A DNA stretch of 64,000 nt from Solanum dulcamara (GCF_947179165.1 NC_077248.1:49006232-49070231); one strand, 5' to 3'. Numbered from the stretch's first letter, positions 50,155 to 62,370 are shown. Program-made: numbers and translations. Notes: generated by a model from the letters alone, not told the origin.

Positions 50155-52374
50155 CAGTTAGGTTGCCTAGTTGTTCATTTGGGTTTTATGCTCGATTCTC
50201 CATTTTGGAGCTATTGGAGTTTGAACAATTGATTTTGGTCAAAAATCTAGGAATACAACCTCAAAATGGAATTGCGATAGTTCCATCAGCTTTGGAATGG
50301 CTAAATTAGGGTAGTAGTATGGGCGATATGAGTGTCGAGGAGATTGGTGCGAGTTTGAGGTCATTTGTCACTTTAGCCTTTGAAATTTGTCCTAAGTTTG
50401 ACCTTTGTTAACAATCTTGGTAAACACATTTGGATTGAAATTTTATCCACGCAGTTAGATTCATAATGTTGAGTTTGGTCTAGAACGACCTTTCATTCGT
50501 GTCCTGAGGCTGTCGGTCTCATTTTAAGCCTCCTTGTGGAAATGGCCAAAATTATGCTTAGATGTGGGAGCCACATTTTGTCTAGATGCCCTCAAATGGA
50601 AATTTAGACTATGACATTGAGTCTGGAATATCAAATTTGGTGGGGTAGCATAGTCCATTTATGCGGATGGGAATCTAAACGAATTTTGAGCACCTCGTCA
50701 AAGTTGGAAATATTTCCAAAATCAACTGATGTGCATCAGCTAGTGCAAAACAATTTTGGTCTTCGCATATGCGACACCTAGGCCACATTCGTAGAAGCCA
50801 TGGTTCTTGGTCTCCACATTTATGAAGTCCTAGCAGATTTGCCTCCGCGTTCGTAAGGCCCATGTTGCATTCATAGTAGTCCCTCTACTTTCATAGAGCT
50901 TTGAGTCTTTAGCCTCTGTGTTCTTGAACCTCCTCTCTGCATTCACAGAGAGCAACTCACTAGTCTTATAATTAAGACCAGTGACGCGAACCAGCCCTAA
51001 CCCCTTTTCTTTATGTTCAATTTTAGGAGTTAGAGAGCTCTATTTTAGGCGATTCCAAGTGCATTTTGTTCGTGGGAGTTGTGGCTTTGAGTTTCTATGC
51101 TAAGGAAAGAACGAAGATCATCAGTTTGAGGTAATTACTTGCTCAAAGAAGCTGCCAAAGCTTAGTTAGGGTTGTAATGGTGTTTTGAAATATTGGGCTG
51201 ATTGAGGTAGTTTTGAGCATTAATTTATGCCTCAATTCGGGGTACAAGCCAAATAATGCGCTAAGGATGTCTTCACAAAGTCATTTTTAGGATTTCTTTT
51301 ATAGGTCCCGTAATTCTATTTTAGACCTAATTTTGTGTCGTTCTCAAAAAAATATAATTTTAGTATCAAAACATTCGTATTGATGAGGGGATCGACATTT
51401 TGTTAGTGTAGAGGCAATTGGAGTTGATTTTAGAGCAAAAATCTATCGGGAAGTGGACTTGGAGTGCGTGTGTTCGGCCATGAGGTTGTCTACTATCTCT
51501 TTTCTTTTGATTGATATATATAAGGTATTGTGTAGTATAATTTACTTGTGGTTTGAAGTGTATGTGATGGGTTAGGCTTGATTCCTAGATTTTTGGTTCT
51601 TTGTCCAGTATGATCCTCAGGCTAGGTTTTCTTTATCAAACTTCCTATCTAGTTGGTAAGCTTATTAATTATGACTTAGTTTGGCCATATAAAGCCTATT
51701 TTCGGTGAATTGTGTGATGTTTATGTGGAGGCGAATTAGCGCCTTAGAATTAGATTCTACTTGATCCTTGGTGGATGTAGCTGTTGTTGGCTGGAAGTTA
51801 TGAGACTTAGTATCCTTCACTATTATAACACCTCTCTAGAAGCCTTGGTGTATAAATTTCCACCTGGTTAGGCTTCTGAATTACTGTTTGGATTCATTTC
51901 TGAACTTAGAGTTAGAATCCTCTATGCTTTCCTTTTTGCCGATTAACGGGGCTAGGTGTGTTTGAGATTGTGCTTTAGATGGATTTGGGGTTATTGATTA
52001 AGTAGCTGAGCACATGTTTCCTCTTTGTTACCCAGTTAGGGTTGATTTCCATTTTAGGATTTGTGTTGAATTAGCGAAGTAGAATTGAGCTTTTGTCCTT
52101 GATTTGAGGTCGGTTGTATTTATGAGCCTTGTTGTATGATTTAGAGGGTAGGGTGGTTGTGGAGTCATTATTGTATATGATTGTGAATGTTGTTTGGGTG
52201 CTGGTGGTGACTTTCATTACATTGAATCATTGCTTTCTCGTGGATGTAGTCAATCCCGATGCATGCATTGGTTCTAACATTCATTTGACAAAGCTGAGTT
52301 GTAAACCAAACTATTTTATACTGATTTTCGAATGAGGGGTCATAGTACCTTTTTGCTACTATTTCAGTAGATTG

Positions 52375-52540
52375 GAGGCATCGAGGATGCGCTTATTTTT
52401 ATACTGATTCGAGGCATCAAGGATGCACTTATTTTTATACTAATTCAAGGCAATGAGGATATGCTTATTTTATACTGATTCGAGGCTCCGAGGATGAGCT
52501 CAATGATATTGATTCTAGGCATTAACGATTTATTCATGTT
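52375..52540 (+). repeat. ~35-bp minisatellite in B-II LTR
   Basis: Five units start near 52375, 52411, 52447, 52482 and 52516, each opening GAGGCATCGAGGATG or a variant and followed by CTTATTTTTATACTGATTC-like sequence. The other B LTRs hold about four units (59027-59160) and one recognisable unit (near 19747). Confidence 0.8.
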
Positions 52541-53427
52541 ATAAATTGTGATAAGACCTGGATAGGGACTACACGATATATAGGGGCTCCCAAACCCCCC
52601 ATGGCAATCCTATATAGGTGTATGGGTCCTACTTCCTAGCCAGGACTGGAAGTAGGTGTATATATCTTGGTATAAGGTGTTGGGCATCAATGGTACTACT
52701 GGTTTTGATACTTTCATGCATATATGCATTGCTTATCTCCATCATAGTTGATTGTACATGTCGGTTATATGGAATGTCGTACGGGTTTACTTATTTGTGA
52801 GTGAACTTCCTGGGTACACAGGGGCTCGGGAGGTATTGTCTTACTATTTGCGAACTTATGGCTGTATAAAGAGTGGTCTCTTGTTTAAATGTAGTTATTT
52901 CCCTTGTTCTTACTTATCTTCTTTTGTGCAGGATTTAGTTGATACGGTCTTTTGGTCCTTTAGGTAATATCTGTGCTTACTTCTTTTAGTAGGTTGTCAT
53001 TTAGTTGTCTCCCATTTGTAGTGTGGTGTCATGTTTAGGTCTTGGGCTGGCGCCACCAGGTACTTCCTTTGTTTCTTTGATTGTTTCCTATATTTCCCCC
53101 TTTTATCAAATGTTCTTATTCAAGAATTCCCTATTATTCTTGTTAGTTAGTTGTGATATACGCTTCTTTCTTAAATGTTCTTTATACTTGCTTTATCTTT
53201 GAAACTCAGTCGGTCGATGCCTACTGAGTGCCACTTATTGGTACTCATAATATATCTCTACACCCTATAGATCATAGTATGGGTTTCCACTACTGATTTG
53301 GATATTATGTGAACCAGCTCTTGGATTTGGAGACTTAGGTGAGGTCTTGGCATTTAGAGTTGTCTATCTCCTTCTATAATGGACTTGTACAAGTCTTTAT
53401 TTTGTATTTGAAGATAATCTATATTAC

Positions 53428-53461
<34 letters not shown>
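53428..53461. repeat. (ATT)n microsatellite in B-II LTR
   Basis: Run of ATT triplets. Homologous but shorter runs occur near 25190 and 59938. A second ATT run lies at 53568-53585, with partners near 25308 and 60057-60078. Confidence 0.9.
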
Positions 53462-53464
<3 letters not shown>

Positions 53465-53903
53465 GTATGAACCTTGTACTTCCTTATTTGGTGTAGTGGC
53501 TCAACTACCGACCGATACCGGGTCTTAGGAGGTTATCTTATTATATTTTCATTATTCTTTTTTTCTCATTATTATTATTATTATTCAGTTCTTTTGTTCT
53601 ACTTATGATGGTCCGTTACCTGTGGTTCCGAACTATAAGGCTAGGCTTATCTACTGGTGGGTTAATAATAAGTGCCATTATGACTTAAGAGCTTAGGTTC
53701 ACTAGTATGGTCGGTATAAGAGAAAGTGCCTAGTACATTCTTGCAGATCGGTGCGGATACGTTCGTATCCTATGTTCAGGAGGCTATAAGGCATTTTAGG
53801 GAAATTCCATTTTTGATTCTTGATCGGGTGAAATTTTCTTAATTAGCCTATAAATACTTTTTTGGAATTCATTCCTCCTTAGGTAGACAACACGAGCTTT
53901 CAG

Positions 53904-54850
53904 ATGGGCATGGATAGGGAATCAACACATACTACCCAGGCTTTGACAGTATCTATGACTATCTCAGCTCTTTTGGATCAAGCATTTCAGATTCAGCATC
54001 TCGATGAGCGTACACCACAAGCAGATCTAGTTTTGGATGCATCTAATGATCCTCCTTCTAGAGCTGGACTTGTAGGTCCTCTGTAAAGTTCTTCATCGGT
54101 GTCCGAGTATGTGATGAAGTTCCTAGAAGGGAAGGCTCCTATAATGTTTCCTATGGAGAGAGATATGACTCAGCAATTTATTGAGGGATTGATTTTGCTG
54201 CTCCGCCTAGCATCACAATACTTGATAGCAGTGGGGTCTACTTTTCCCTAGTTGGTTAGTTATGTGAGTTCTATGGAGCATGCATGTATGAAGACTTATA
54301 GAGGTGGTAGAGATAGGAGATTTTACTATTAGCGCAATAGATGTAGCACAACCCTACTCCAAGGTAGGCTTCATGCTAGTGAGGGTCAATCTCACTCTAG
54401 ACCTATCGGGCTAATGACGAGAGCACCTCAGGCTCTAAGTGGTCTTATGACAGGTTATGGTACCTACAGTGGATAGAGTTCATAATAGACTTCTAAGTGT
54501 TTACTATCTAGGCATTTAGGTTTTAGGACTCATACTAATTCAGTCGATATATCTCAGCGGGCTGTGTTTTGTGGAAAGTTCTATACATGCGATAAGTTTG
54601 GGCATCCGACTAGAGATTGTCATGTAGTCACACATCGCATGCGGCATGATATGGTTTGTAGGGCTCAAAGACAGTTAGTTAGATGTGGTACCTCAAGTGT
54701 TGCAGTTAGTACTTCAAGTGTTTAGTTCGAGGCCAAGCGCATTTCATCCCATGCTTCATCAATTCAGATAGATGACAAGACTCCAGGTATCAATCATATG
54801 TGTGTAAATTTTGTTACTAGGAACTCCTTGCTTGTAGTTCTTGAGTGTTG
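53904..54850 (+). pseudogene. B-II gag remnant
   Basis: From 53904, 60 codons are open (MGMDRESTHTTQALTVSM...), then a stop at 54084. Reading on in frame gives a capsid end (FPMERDMTQQFIEGL, YLIAVGSTFP at about 54150-54250) and a nucleocapsid knuckle CDKFGHPTRDC near 54589-54621 in which FYTC keeps one of the first cysteine pair. Further stops follow, and coding signal ends near 54860. No pol motif lies downstream before the next LTR. Confidence 0.72.
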
Positions 54851-56718
54851 GGGTCTTCGTACCCACTGATGATTACTTGGCTTGTTAGATCCACATTTTG
54901 AATCTAGTAGTTACTTTACCTAGACTTCTCTGGGCATGCTTGCTTAGCCTGATTACTTTCTTATTATTTGCTATGACAACTTTATTTAAATCTATGTGTA
55001 TATGTTTATCTTCCCTAGGTGATTTCTTTTAGTAGTGGATCATATTGGATTTACTGTTGTATTGCATTAGTAGTAGAATTATACCTTATGGATATTGAGC
55101 TTAGTTGATTACTCTAGGGATTCCTATTTAGCCATTCTTGAGTTTTCTTGAGTTGGTCATTTCCCCTTTCTAGTTTGCTCCTATTGTGCTTAGTTGATGT
55201 GAGGTTGCTGCCGAGAGAAGGGCTTGTCAGTAGTTGTGGACCTTTGTTCGATTCTTATTCTTAGTTCCATAATTTTACCTTTGTTCGATTCTTATTCTTA
55301 GTTCCTAATATGACAAAGTTAAGATTTGCCTTTCAAATTTCGTTGGATTGTCTTTTCATGGTAAGTTTGATTATTAAATTATCGGTTCAACTGGTTGTGT
55401 AATGTGGTGTCAGATGGCTATGTTTGAGTTTGGAAGGCTATGAAGGGATTTCTCCTTGGTTATTCTAAGTAGGGTGATATTTTAGCTTGAAGCGTTATGT
55501 AAAGAAGGTTCTATTGAGATTCATGGAAGAGATAAAGTAATGCAGTTATGATCGACCACCGATTAGCGAAAGAGGAGTGATTGTGGAGCGAGAGCATTCA
55601 TTTTGATGAGTCGTAGATTATTAGAATTGCCTTGATGTGTCATTTTGATTTGTAGAGTTTTGTGTGGTTGGACAATACAATCTGGAAATTTCAGTTGCAG
55701 GCTTGTTTTACCTTACAACCAAGACTACCTTTAATCTCGGTGATTTGGTGTTGTACCTTGGCTCTATCGGTAAACTACAGCAAGTGTGTCGATGGTTTAA
55801 GAGTTAGATTGTTGATTTGGGTCTTCTGTTGTAGGGTGTTTTGAGTAAGTCAAACTTTGGCTTCTATGGGCGAATGGAATCTCTCCTAGAAAGCTCAACT
55901 TCAGGATGGAGTCAAAGTAATTCATGGGATCATCTCTTGGTTTCTTGTTCAGGGTGAGAGGTTCTCATATTTCATTGTGGTTAGCTAGCAGGTTGACTTA
56001 TGGTATTTACTGCAATGGTTCAGTTCTAATGGGTCAGTTTTGCAGGTTTAGTATGCTAATAAATTGCTTATTAGGTCAGTTCTGCTCTTAGATTGGTAGT
56101 TTACTCATACTTGCACTCGTGGAGTAGTATATGGACTCATGGCCTTAGTTTTGACTGCTTTTAGGGTTAGGTTCTCATATTGGTTTGGTTTCTAGAAGTC
56201 CTATTGGTAGCATAGTGACATTGAAGCTGCTGCCTTGGGATAAGTTGATCAATTTGAGTTCTTGATGCTCTTCGATGCTCAGGTGGTGCTTGCACTTCCT
56301 TTTTAGTTATTTGGGAAGGATACCCATGATGACTAAAGAGTTTAGAGTTTGGAGTATAAAGCAAAGAATTTTACTTAGGAGTTATTTAGCATCTCCTCTT
56401 GCTTGTTGGTCGACTAATTCTGAAGGATTTGTATAGTTTTGGTTTATATCGGATGAGTCTATTGCGTTCCAATGAGTTTGTCCTTGTTTAGTTAAAGTTA
56501 GTATCAAAATAAAGAAATTGGAAGTTTGTTTGAATATAAAGGAGAGAAGTGAATTTGGGAGTTTTCCCTTGGTTTGAGTTCTAGGTTAGGGTTGCGCAAC
56601 CTGAGAAGGTACCTATAGGCTTGGCAGAGCTTGCGGGCCTAGACTTCTAATCATTTCATGCCCTTGGGTTCTTTTCTATCCTTTGACTTTAAAGGATGAA
56701 ATTCCTTTCAATAGTGGA
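54851..56718 (+). other. B-II non-coding internal spacer
   Basis: Colinear with the B-I spacer at 26561-28562. No RT, RNase H or integrase motif is found on either strand. It ends with TCTATCCTTTGACTTTAAAGG and GGATGAAATTCC-like sequence, the equivalent of the pre-LTR stretch in H (CGGATGAAAGTTATTTTAG). Confidence 0.6.
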
Positions 56719-59700
56719 TGTCTTAATGATCCTCCAAGTAATTTTCGTCCTTCACTAATCTTTTGAGTATTTAGAGCCTTTAGCGATTCCAAGCCATTTA
56801 TGACTTACTGGCATTGACAGTTTGGTTGCCTGGTCATTCATTTGGATTTTATGCATAATTCCCTATTCTAAAGCTATTAGAGGTTGAACAACTGGCTTTG
56901 GTCAAAACTCTAGGAATACAAACTCATAATCGAATTTTGATGGTTCCATCAACTCTAGAATGGCCAAATTAGGGTAGTAGCATAGGTGGCACAAGTGTCG
57001 AGGTGATCTGTGCAAGTTTAAAGCCATTTGGCACTTTAGGCTTCGAAATTTGGCCTAAGGTTGACCTTGGTCAACAGTTCTGGTAAACACGCTTGGATTG
57101 AAATATCGTCGGTAAGGTTAGCTTTAAAATGTCAAGTTTGGTCTAGAATGACTATTCATTTGTGTCCCAACGCTTCCAGTCTCATTTCGAGCCTACTTGT
57201 GAAAATGGAAAAAAGTATGTTTAGGTGTGGGACCCATATTTTCTTGAGAGAAGCTTTGATGGAAATGTCTACTGCGCTATTGAGTCCAAAACGTCAAATT
57301 CGGTGTGGTAGCATAGTCCATATTTGTATATGGGATTCTGAACGAATTTCGAGCACCCTGTCGCAGTTGGAAATATTTCTAAAACCAACTGATGTGCATC
57401 AGTTGGTGCAAACCAATTTTGGTATTCGCATTTGCGCCACGCAGGACGCATTCGTGGAATCTATGGTTCTTGGTCTTTGCATTAGCTAGCAAAAGGGGCC
57501 ATATTCATGAAGCCTGGAAGATTGGCCTCTTTGTTCGCGGTAGTTCCTCTGTGCTTATGGATCTTTGAGGCATTAGCCTCTGTGTTTTTGGAGAGCAATT
57601 TAATGGTCTTATAATTAAGACCAGTGATGCGAACCAGCCCTAACCCCTTTACTTTTTGTTCAATTTTAGGAGTTAGAGAGCTCTATTTTAGGCAATTCTA
57701 AGTGCATTGTGTTTGTAGGAGTTGTGGCTACGTGTTTCTAGGTTCAGGGAAGCGCAAAGATAGTCGGTTTGATGCAATTTCTTACCCAAAGAGGCTGCTA
57801 AAGCTTAGTTAGGGTTTTAATGGTATTTTGAAATGTTGGGCTAATTTAGGTCATTTTGAGCTTTGATTTGTGCCCTATTTTGGGGTATAAGCTCAATAAT
57901 GAGTTTAGGACATTTTCACGCAGTCGTTTTCAGGATTCCCATTGTAGGTCCACAATCCTGTTTTAGTCCCAATTTTGGGTCTGTCTCCAAAAAATATAAT
58001 TTTAGTGTCAAAACGTTCGTATTGATGAGGTGCATTTTGTTAGCGTGGAGGCAATTGGGGTTGATTTTGGAGCAAAAAGTTATAGGGAAGGGGAGTTGGA
58101 GCACGTGTGTTCAGCTTGGAGGTAGGCTACGGTCCCCCTTCTTTGATTGAGCTTTATAAGGTATTATATAGTATAGTTTATTTGTGGTTTGAAGTGTATC
58201 TGATGGGTTAGGCTTGATTCCTAGATTTTTGGTTCTTTATCTTGGTATGAACCTCAGGTTAGGTTGCCTTTATAAGATTTCCCATCTAGTTGGTAAGATT
58301 ATTAATTATGCCTTAGTTTTTCCCTGTTTAGCCTATTTTAGGTGAATTGTGTGATGTTTATGTGGATGGCGGATTAGCGCCTTAGAATTGGATCCTAGTT
58401 GATCCTTAGTGGATGTAGCTGTTGTTGGCCAAAAGTTATGAGACTTTGTATCTTTTTCTATTATAGCACCTCTCTAGATGCCTTGGTGTAGAAATTCCCA
58501 CCCGGATAGGCTTATGTATTACTGTTGGGCTTCATTTCTAAACTTAGAGTTAGAATCCTTTATGCTTTCCTTTTTGTCGATTAGCGGGGCTAGTTGTATT
58601 TATACTCTCGAGATTGTGCTTTAGATGGATTTGGGGTTATTGATTAAGTAGCTGAGAACCTATTTCCTCTTTTCCTCCTCCTTGTTACCCAGTTAGGGTT
58701 GATTCCCTATTGGGCCTTCTGTTGAGGTAGAGGAGTAGAATTGAGCTTTAGGCCTTTATTTGAGGTCGGTTGTATTTATGAGCCATGTTATATGCTCTAT
58801 AGGGTAAGGTGCTTGTGGAGTCATTATTGTATTTGATTGTGCGTGTTGTTTGGTTGCTTGTGATAACATGCATTGTATTGGATCATTGTTTTCTCATGGA
58901 TGTCGTCGACCCCAGTGCATGCATTGGTTCTAGCATTGATTTGAGAAAGCTGGGATGCAACCTAAGTGATTTTATACTAATTTTCAAATGGGGGCCCGTA
59001 CTACCTACTACTATTTTAGTGGACTAGAGGCATTAAGGATATGGTCTTTTTTATTCTGATTCAAGGCATTGAGGATGTGCTTATTTTTGTACTGATTCAA
59101 GGCATCGAGGATGCACTTATTTTATGATATTAATTCGAGGCATCGTAGATGCGTTCATGTTATAGATTGAGGTAAGATTTGGATCGAGACCAGGCGGTGC
59201 TGGGCATTAATGGTACTACTAGTTTTTCATGCATATATCCATTGTCTATCATTAGCAAGTTGCTTGTACCTGTTGGTAATATGGGATGTCATATGGTTTT
59301 ACCTGTTTGTGAGTGAATCCCGGGTACACTAGGACTTAGGACGTATTGTCTTACTATTTCTGAACTTGTGGCGATATAAAGGGTGGTATGTTGTTTGAAG
59401 GTAGTTACTTCCCTTGTCCTTACTTACCTATCTTTTATGCAGGAATTTAGTTGATAAGGTCCTTTGGACTTTATGTGACATTTGTGCTTAGTTTTGTTAG
59501 TAGGTTGTCATTTAGTTGTCTCCCTTTCATAGTGTGTTATCGTGTTTAGGCCTTGGGCTGGCGCCACTAGGTACGTCCTTTGTTTCTTTGATTGTTTCCT
59601 ATCTTCCCCCCTTTTATCAGATATTCTTATTGCAGGATTCCCTATTATTCTTGTTAGTTACTTGTGATATACACTCCCTACTTACATGTTCTTTATACTT

Positions 59701-60198
59701 GCTTTATCTTTGGAGCTCAGTCGGTCGATCCTAGTGAGTGGCACTTGTTGGTACTCATATTATACTTCTACACCCTGTAAATCATAGTACGGATTTTGAC
59801 TACTGATTTGGATATCATGCAGAGCAGCTCTTAGATTTGGAGACTCGGGTGAGCTATTGGCGTTCTGAGTTTCCTATCTCCTTCTATGATGGAATTTGAC
59901 TAGTCTTTATTTCTTATTCGGAGACAGTATGTAGTAATATTATTATTATTGCATATATATAAACCTTATACTTCCTTATTTGGTCTAGTGGCTCGACTAC
60001 CGACTGATACCAGGGCTTGAGGTTATCTTGTTGTATTGTTATTATTCTTCTTTTATCATTATTATTATTATTATTATTTAGTTCTTTTCTTCCACTTGTG
60101 ATGGTCAATGGCCTATGGTTTTGGACTATGGGACTAGGCTTACCTACTGGTGGGTTGATAGTAGGTGTCATGATGACTTGAGAAATAAAGTCATGATA
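56719..60198 (+). repeat. Family B LTR shared by B-II and B-III, complete
   Basis: Reference copy of the family: ~3.48 kb, start TGTCTTAATGATCC, end AAGTCATGATA. It serves as 3' LTR of B-II and 5' LTR of the following internal region. It contains the GTATTCGCATTTGCG block (57420-57440), minisatellite units (59027-59160) and ATT runs. Confidence 0.85.
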
Positions 60199-60201
60199 GA
60201 G

Positions 60202-60213
60202 TGGTTTTACAGC
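60202..60213 (+). other. B-III primer-binding site, decayed
   Basis: TGGTTTTACAGC occupies the position of TGGTATCAGAGC three bases after the LTR end, with three substitutions. Confidence 0.55.
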
Positions 60214-61396
60214 TTAGGTTCACCGGTATCATCAGTATAAGAGCAAGGGCCTAGTAGAGTCCTGCAGATCAGTGTGGAGACGTCTGTATCCAATCTTCGG
60301 GAGGATATAGGACGTTTTAAGGAAACTCTATTTTTGATTCCTCATTGTGTGAACTTTCCTTGATTAACCTCTAAATACATTCTTAGAATTCATTCCTTCT
60401 TACGGATCCAATCACGATCTTATATATAAGAAGAACAAAAGATCTTTCTTGATCAATCCATTTTCCCCCCATTCTTCAAGAATAAGGATTTCACTATTGG
60501 GTAGGTAAAATCTTTGGTCGGACATACTCTGAAACTTTAGGTCAAATCCATTTTTGGATCACCTTTTTTAGGTTGCTATTTGAGAGAAGAGATATCCATT
60601 GGGACGAAGCTGACAGAATGGCACCCGCTTTCTTAAGGATCCTCGCTAATTCTTTATGAAGGGCGTGGTTAGGGAATTAACACATATTACCCAGGCTTTG
60701 ACAGTATCTTTGACCATCTTGATTATTTTGGATCCAACATTAGAGATTCAGCATCTCGATGAGCATACACCATAAGCAGGTGTGATTTTGGGTGCATCAA
60801 GCGGTCCTCCTCCTAGAGTTGGACTTGTAGGTCCTCAGCAAGGTTCTTCTTCGGTCTCCAAGTATGTTATGAAGTTCCTAGATTGGACTGTGAAGGCTCC
60901 TACAATATTTCCTATAGAGCGAGACATGACTCAATAATTTATTGAGGGATTGATTTTACCGCTCCGCCTAGCATCACAACACTTGATTGCAGTAGGGTCT
61001 ACTTTTCCCCAGGTGACCAGTTATGTGAGGTCTATGGAGAATGTATGTATGAAGAAATACAAAGATAATGGAGATAGGAGATTTTACTGTCTTCACAGCA
61101 GAGGTAGCATCCCATCCGAGGTAGGCACCATCCTAGTGAGAGTCAACCTTACTCTAGACCTACCGGGCCTACAGAGAGAGCACCTTAATTTATAGGTGGT
61201 CCTATAACAGGTTATGGTACCCACAATGGACAGAGTTCTCGACAGACTTCTCAAGGTTTGCTACTTGGGAATTCAGGTTTTGGGGCTCATTCTAATTCTG
61301 CTGGTACATCTCAGTGGGCTGCGTTTGGAGGAAAGTGTTATTCGTGCAGTGAGTTTGGGCATTTAGCTAGAGAGTGTCCTACAGTCAGTTATTTTT
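60214..61396 (+). pseudogene. B-III gag remnant, interrupted by mitochondrial DNA
   Basis: Homologous to the B-I and B-II gag regions. A ~254-bp foreign block lies at 60403-60656. Capsid residues follow (IEGLILPLRLASQHLIAVGS and FPQVTSYVRSMENVCM, frame 60950-61195). This copy has the only intact family B zinc knuckle, CYSCSEFGHLAREC at about 61336-61377 (CX2CX4HX4C). The sequence changes to unrelated DNA at about 61396, directly after the knuckle. Confidence 0.75.
60403..60656 (+). other. cox1 (fragment): Mitochondrial insert (NUMT) with cox1 segment
   Basis: This block is absent from the same place in B-I (about 25643) and B-II (about 53882), where about 20 other bases stand instead. In the plus strand 60486-60569 encodes 28 residues of cytochrome c oxidase subunit I, including [19 protein letters not shown], then HFWITFF, a highly conserved transmembrane/loop segment of the C-terminal half of the protein. 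The residues normally following are absent: the sequence departs at 60570. The 80 bases before and 85 after the cox1 part are not assigned; they may be other mitochondrial pieces joined in a recombined molecule. Confidence 0.75.
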
Positions 61397-61703
61397 CTTA
61401 TTTCTAACTCTAAACTCCAAATAATATCATTAAGACATGAATTAACCATCACAAATCACTAATTTGTCGTCTTAGGCCCATCTCTGGCTCCCTATATTTA
61501 GAAGGTTTATTTATTGCAAATCAAATTATTTATTCTTGTGTTATATATCATGTTACTATCTTGGTTTCTTTATTTTGTTCTTTTCTTTTCTATATGTTTT
61601 CACCTTCTTGTCACTTTCGATCAGATGAGGCTTTTTCTCTTTCATCTTATTGTCATAGTCACTGAGATCAAGTAATATAGAGAATAACAACAGTTCTAGA
61701 GAC
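61397..61703 (+). other. Unassigned leader-like sequence
   Basis: AT- and pyrimidine-rich non-coding DNA that begins abruptly after the B-III zinc knuckle and leads into the frame at 61704. It may be the 5' leader of the element that owns that frame. Nothing else is recognisable. Confidence 0.3.
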
Positions 61704-62138
61704 ATGATTGTTATGACTACTCAGAAAGATGGTTTAGAGAATTCGAGGAAAAGGTATACACCTGAACATAATGAAGTGATATCAAGGTTGGATCAAAGAA
61801 TTCTAGAGATGCCAGGACAATTATCTCATGCTCGCAATCTAAATGTGTCGCTTACCTTAAATACTCATCTGGAGCAACAAATTGAAGCCAACACCACTCC
61901 CAGATCTTGACCCACATTCATTAGCCTTCATCCATTATCCCTTCCTATCTCATATGCTTAAAGTACCCCAAATCATATGCCTTCCCATAACCATCAACAT
62001 CTACATTATGCATATTTGCCTCAAGGTTAGCCTAATACATCAAACCTCACCTACTTAGCTTCACCAAATTCCTCATGTTCTCATACCACTTCACCTGCCC
62101 CTAATATACCACAAACGTCTATTACTAACATAGTGAGG
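61704..62138 (+). pseudogene. Gag-like fragment of another gypsy lineage (Tat/Ogre type suspected)
   Basis: The open frame 61704-61910 (68 codons) has a charged helical stretch (ISRLDQRILEMPGQLSHAR) then LNVSLTLNT. After a stop at 61908 a proline-, serine- and asparagine-rich region continues to about 62138 (for example SHTTSPAPNIPQTS). The coiled N-terminal segment followed by a Pro/Ser/Thr-rich tract resembles the gag N-termini of Tat-like elements in Solanaceae, by recollection only. It is truncated before any capsid core or knuckle. Confidence 0.4.
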
Positions 62139-62370
62139 TGCAGGGTCTATCAAAGGCCTATAGGAAAGTCTCGCCACAGATCCCATAATGGACCGTAGTC
62201 CGCACTATGACTCGTGGTCACCACCTTTGTACTCAACATACAGGACTTGAACCAAGGTAGCTCTTCAAGACAATAGGTCCCATGAAGACTATTTAGGGCA
62301 AAGTTAAGTTTTTCTGAGAAATTCATACTTAGATCCTCATTTTCCGACCTTCCAACTTTTGGGATCTTAG
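62139..62370 (-). repeat. LTR U3 fragment of element F
   Basis: Contains CCATAATGGACCGTAGTCC and GACTCGTGGTC-type motifs of the E/A LTR superfamily. It ends CCAACTTTTGGGATCTTAG at 62370, matching the E edge CCAACTTTTGGGGTCTTACA. It abuts RT coding sequence directly, so the rest of pol and the polypurine tract are missing. Confidence 0.55.

Larger units (their letters stand above)
50155..53690 (+). repeat. Family B LTR (B-II 5' LTR)
   Basis: About 3.5 kb, aligning with 56719-60198 but lacking the first ~100 bases. It contains a GCGTTCGTAAGG-type block (50830-50960), the ~35-bp minisatellite (52375-52540) and ATT microsatellites. Its end is damaged: about 25-30 bases covering the LTR terminus and the primer-binding site are missing at 53690, where GACTTAAGA joins GCTTAGGTTC. 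Confidence 0.82.

Noticed and set aside
57061..57489. 142-codon plus-strand frame
   Set aside because: It lies wholly in a family B LTR, and the same region is not open in the sister LTR copies at 50155 and 18114.
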